From Actinomycetes bacterium (lineage in GTDB: Bacteria; Actinomycetota; Acidimicrobiia; Acidimicrobiales; Microtrichaceae), in contig JAEXGP010000224.1 of the NCBI GenBank assembly GCA_023450775.1, positions 1 to 5,168 on the forward strand: a stretch of 5,168 bases of DNA, in the 5' to 3' direction. Each line of letters starts with the position of its first letter. Within the stretch, counting starts at the first letter, position 1. A program made the position numbers and the translations under genes. The notes under the pieces are model-generated. The model searched no databases, was not told the origin of the DNA, and saw nothing but the letters and a program-made list of their open reading frames with translations. Positions 5,150 to 5,168 of the stretch are shown here, piece after piece.

Positions 5150-5168
5150 CGCGCAAGGACCTTTGGCC

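Overview
The window is GC-rich, roughly 70% G+C by eye. Nearly every third codon position in the confident genes is G or C. The gene types are a bacterial cysteinyl-tRNA synthetase, threonine-linker lipoproteins with a CSSDDD-like N-terminus and an MCAD-type acyl-CoA dehydrogenase. Together these suggest a chromosomal segment of an actinobacterium, perhaps an Acidimicrobiia-like lineage; the lineage guess is inference only. I see no mobile element, CRISPR array, tRNA or rRNA.

Layout. (1) Positions 1-155 on the minus strand hold the N-terminal end of a membrane protein cut off by the window edge. It is divergent from cysS, with only about 27 bp between the starts. (2) cysS (+, 183-1547) is a complete cysteinyl-tRNA synthetase. 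(3) Positions 1548-1644 lie between convergent genes and hold a strong GC-rich hairpin that could end transcription from both sides. (4) Two minus-strand genes for predicted surface lipoproteins follow: a peptidoglycan-binding-domain lipoprotein (1645-2298) and, upstream of it, an FG-GAP/beta-propeller-like lipoprotein (2402-3673). (5) Positions 3674-3817 form a divergent control region. It has a recognisable -35/-10 pair for the rightward gene, overlapped by a 16-bp palindrome and by three CGGT units spaced 11 bp apart. (6) An MCAD-like acyl-CoA dehydrogenase (+, 3818-5056) is followed by two tandem hairpins up to the right edge.

How the genes relate. This looks like ordinary core and accessory chromosome rather than one system. 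cysS charges tRNA-Cys. The two lipoproteins would sit on the outer face of the membrane or in the cell wall, and may or may not be co-transcribed (103-bp gap). The dehydrogenase would perform the first step of fatty-acyl-CoA beta-oxidation, probably under a repressor that binds the palindrome. I found no convincing novel multi-gene system. The most interesting items are the operator architecture before the dehydrogenase, the unassigned cysteine-containing C-terminal domain of the small lipoprotein, the compact divergent cysS start region, and the long hairpin after the dehydrogenase.
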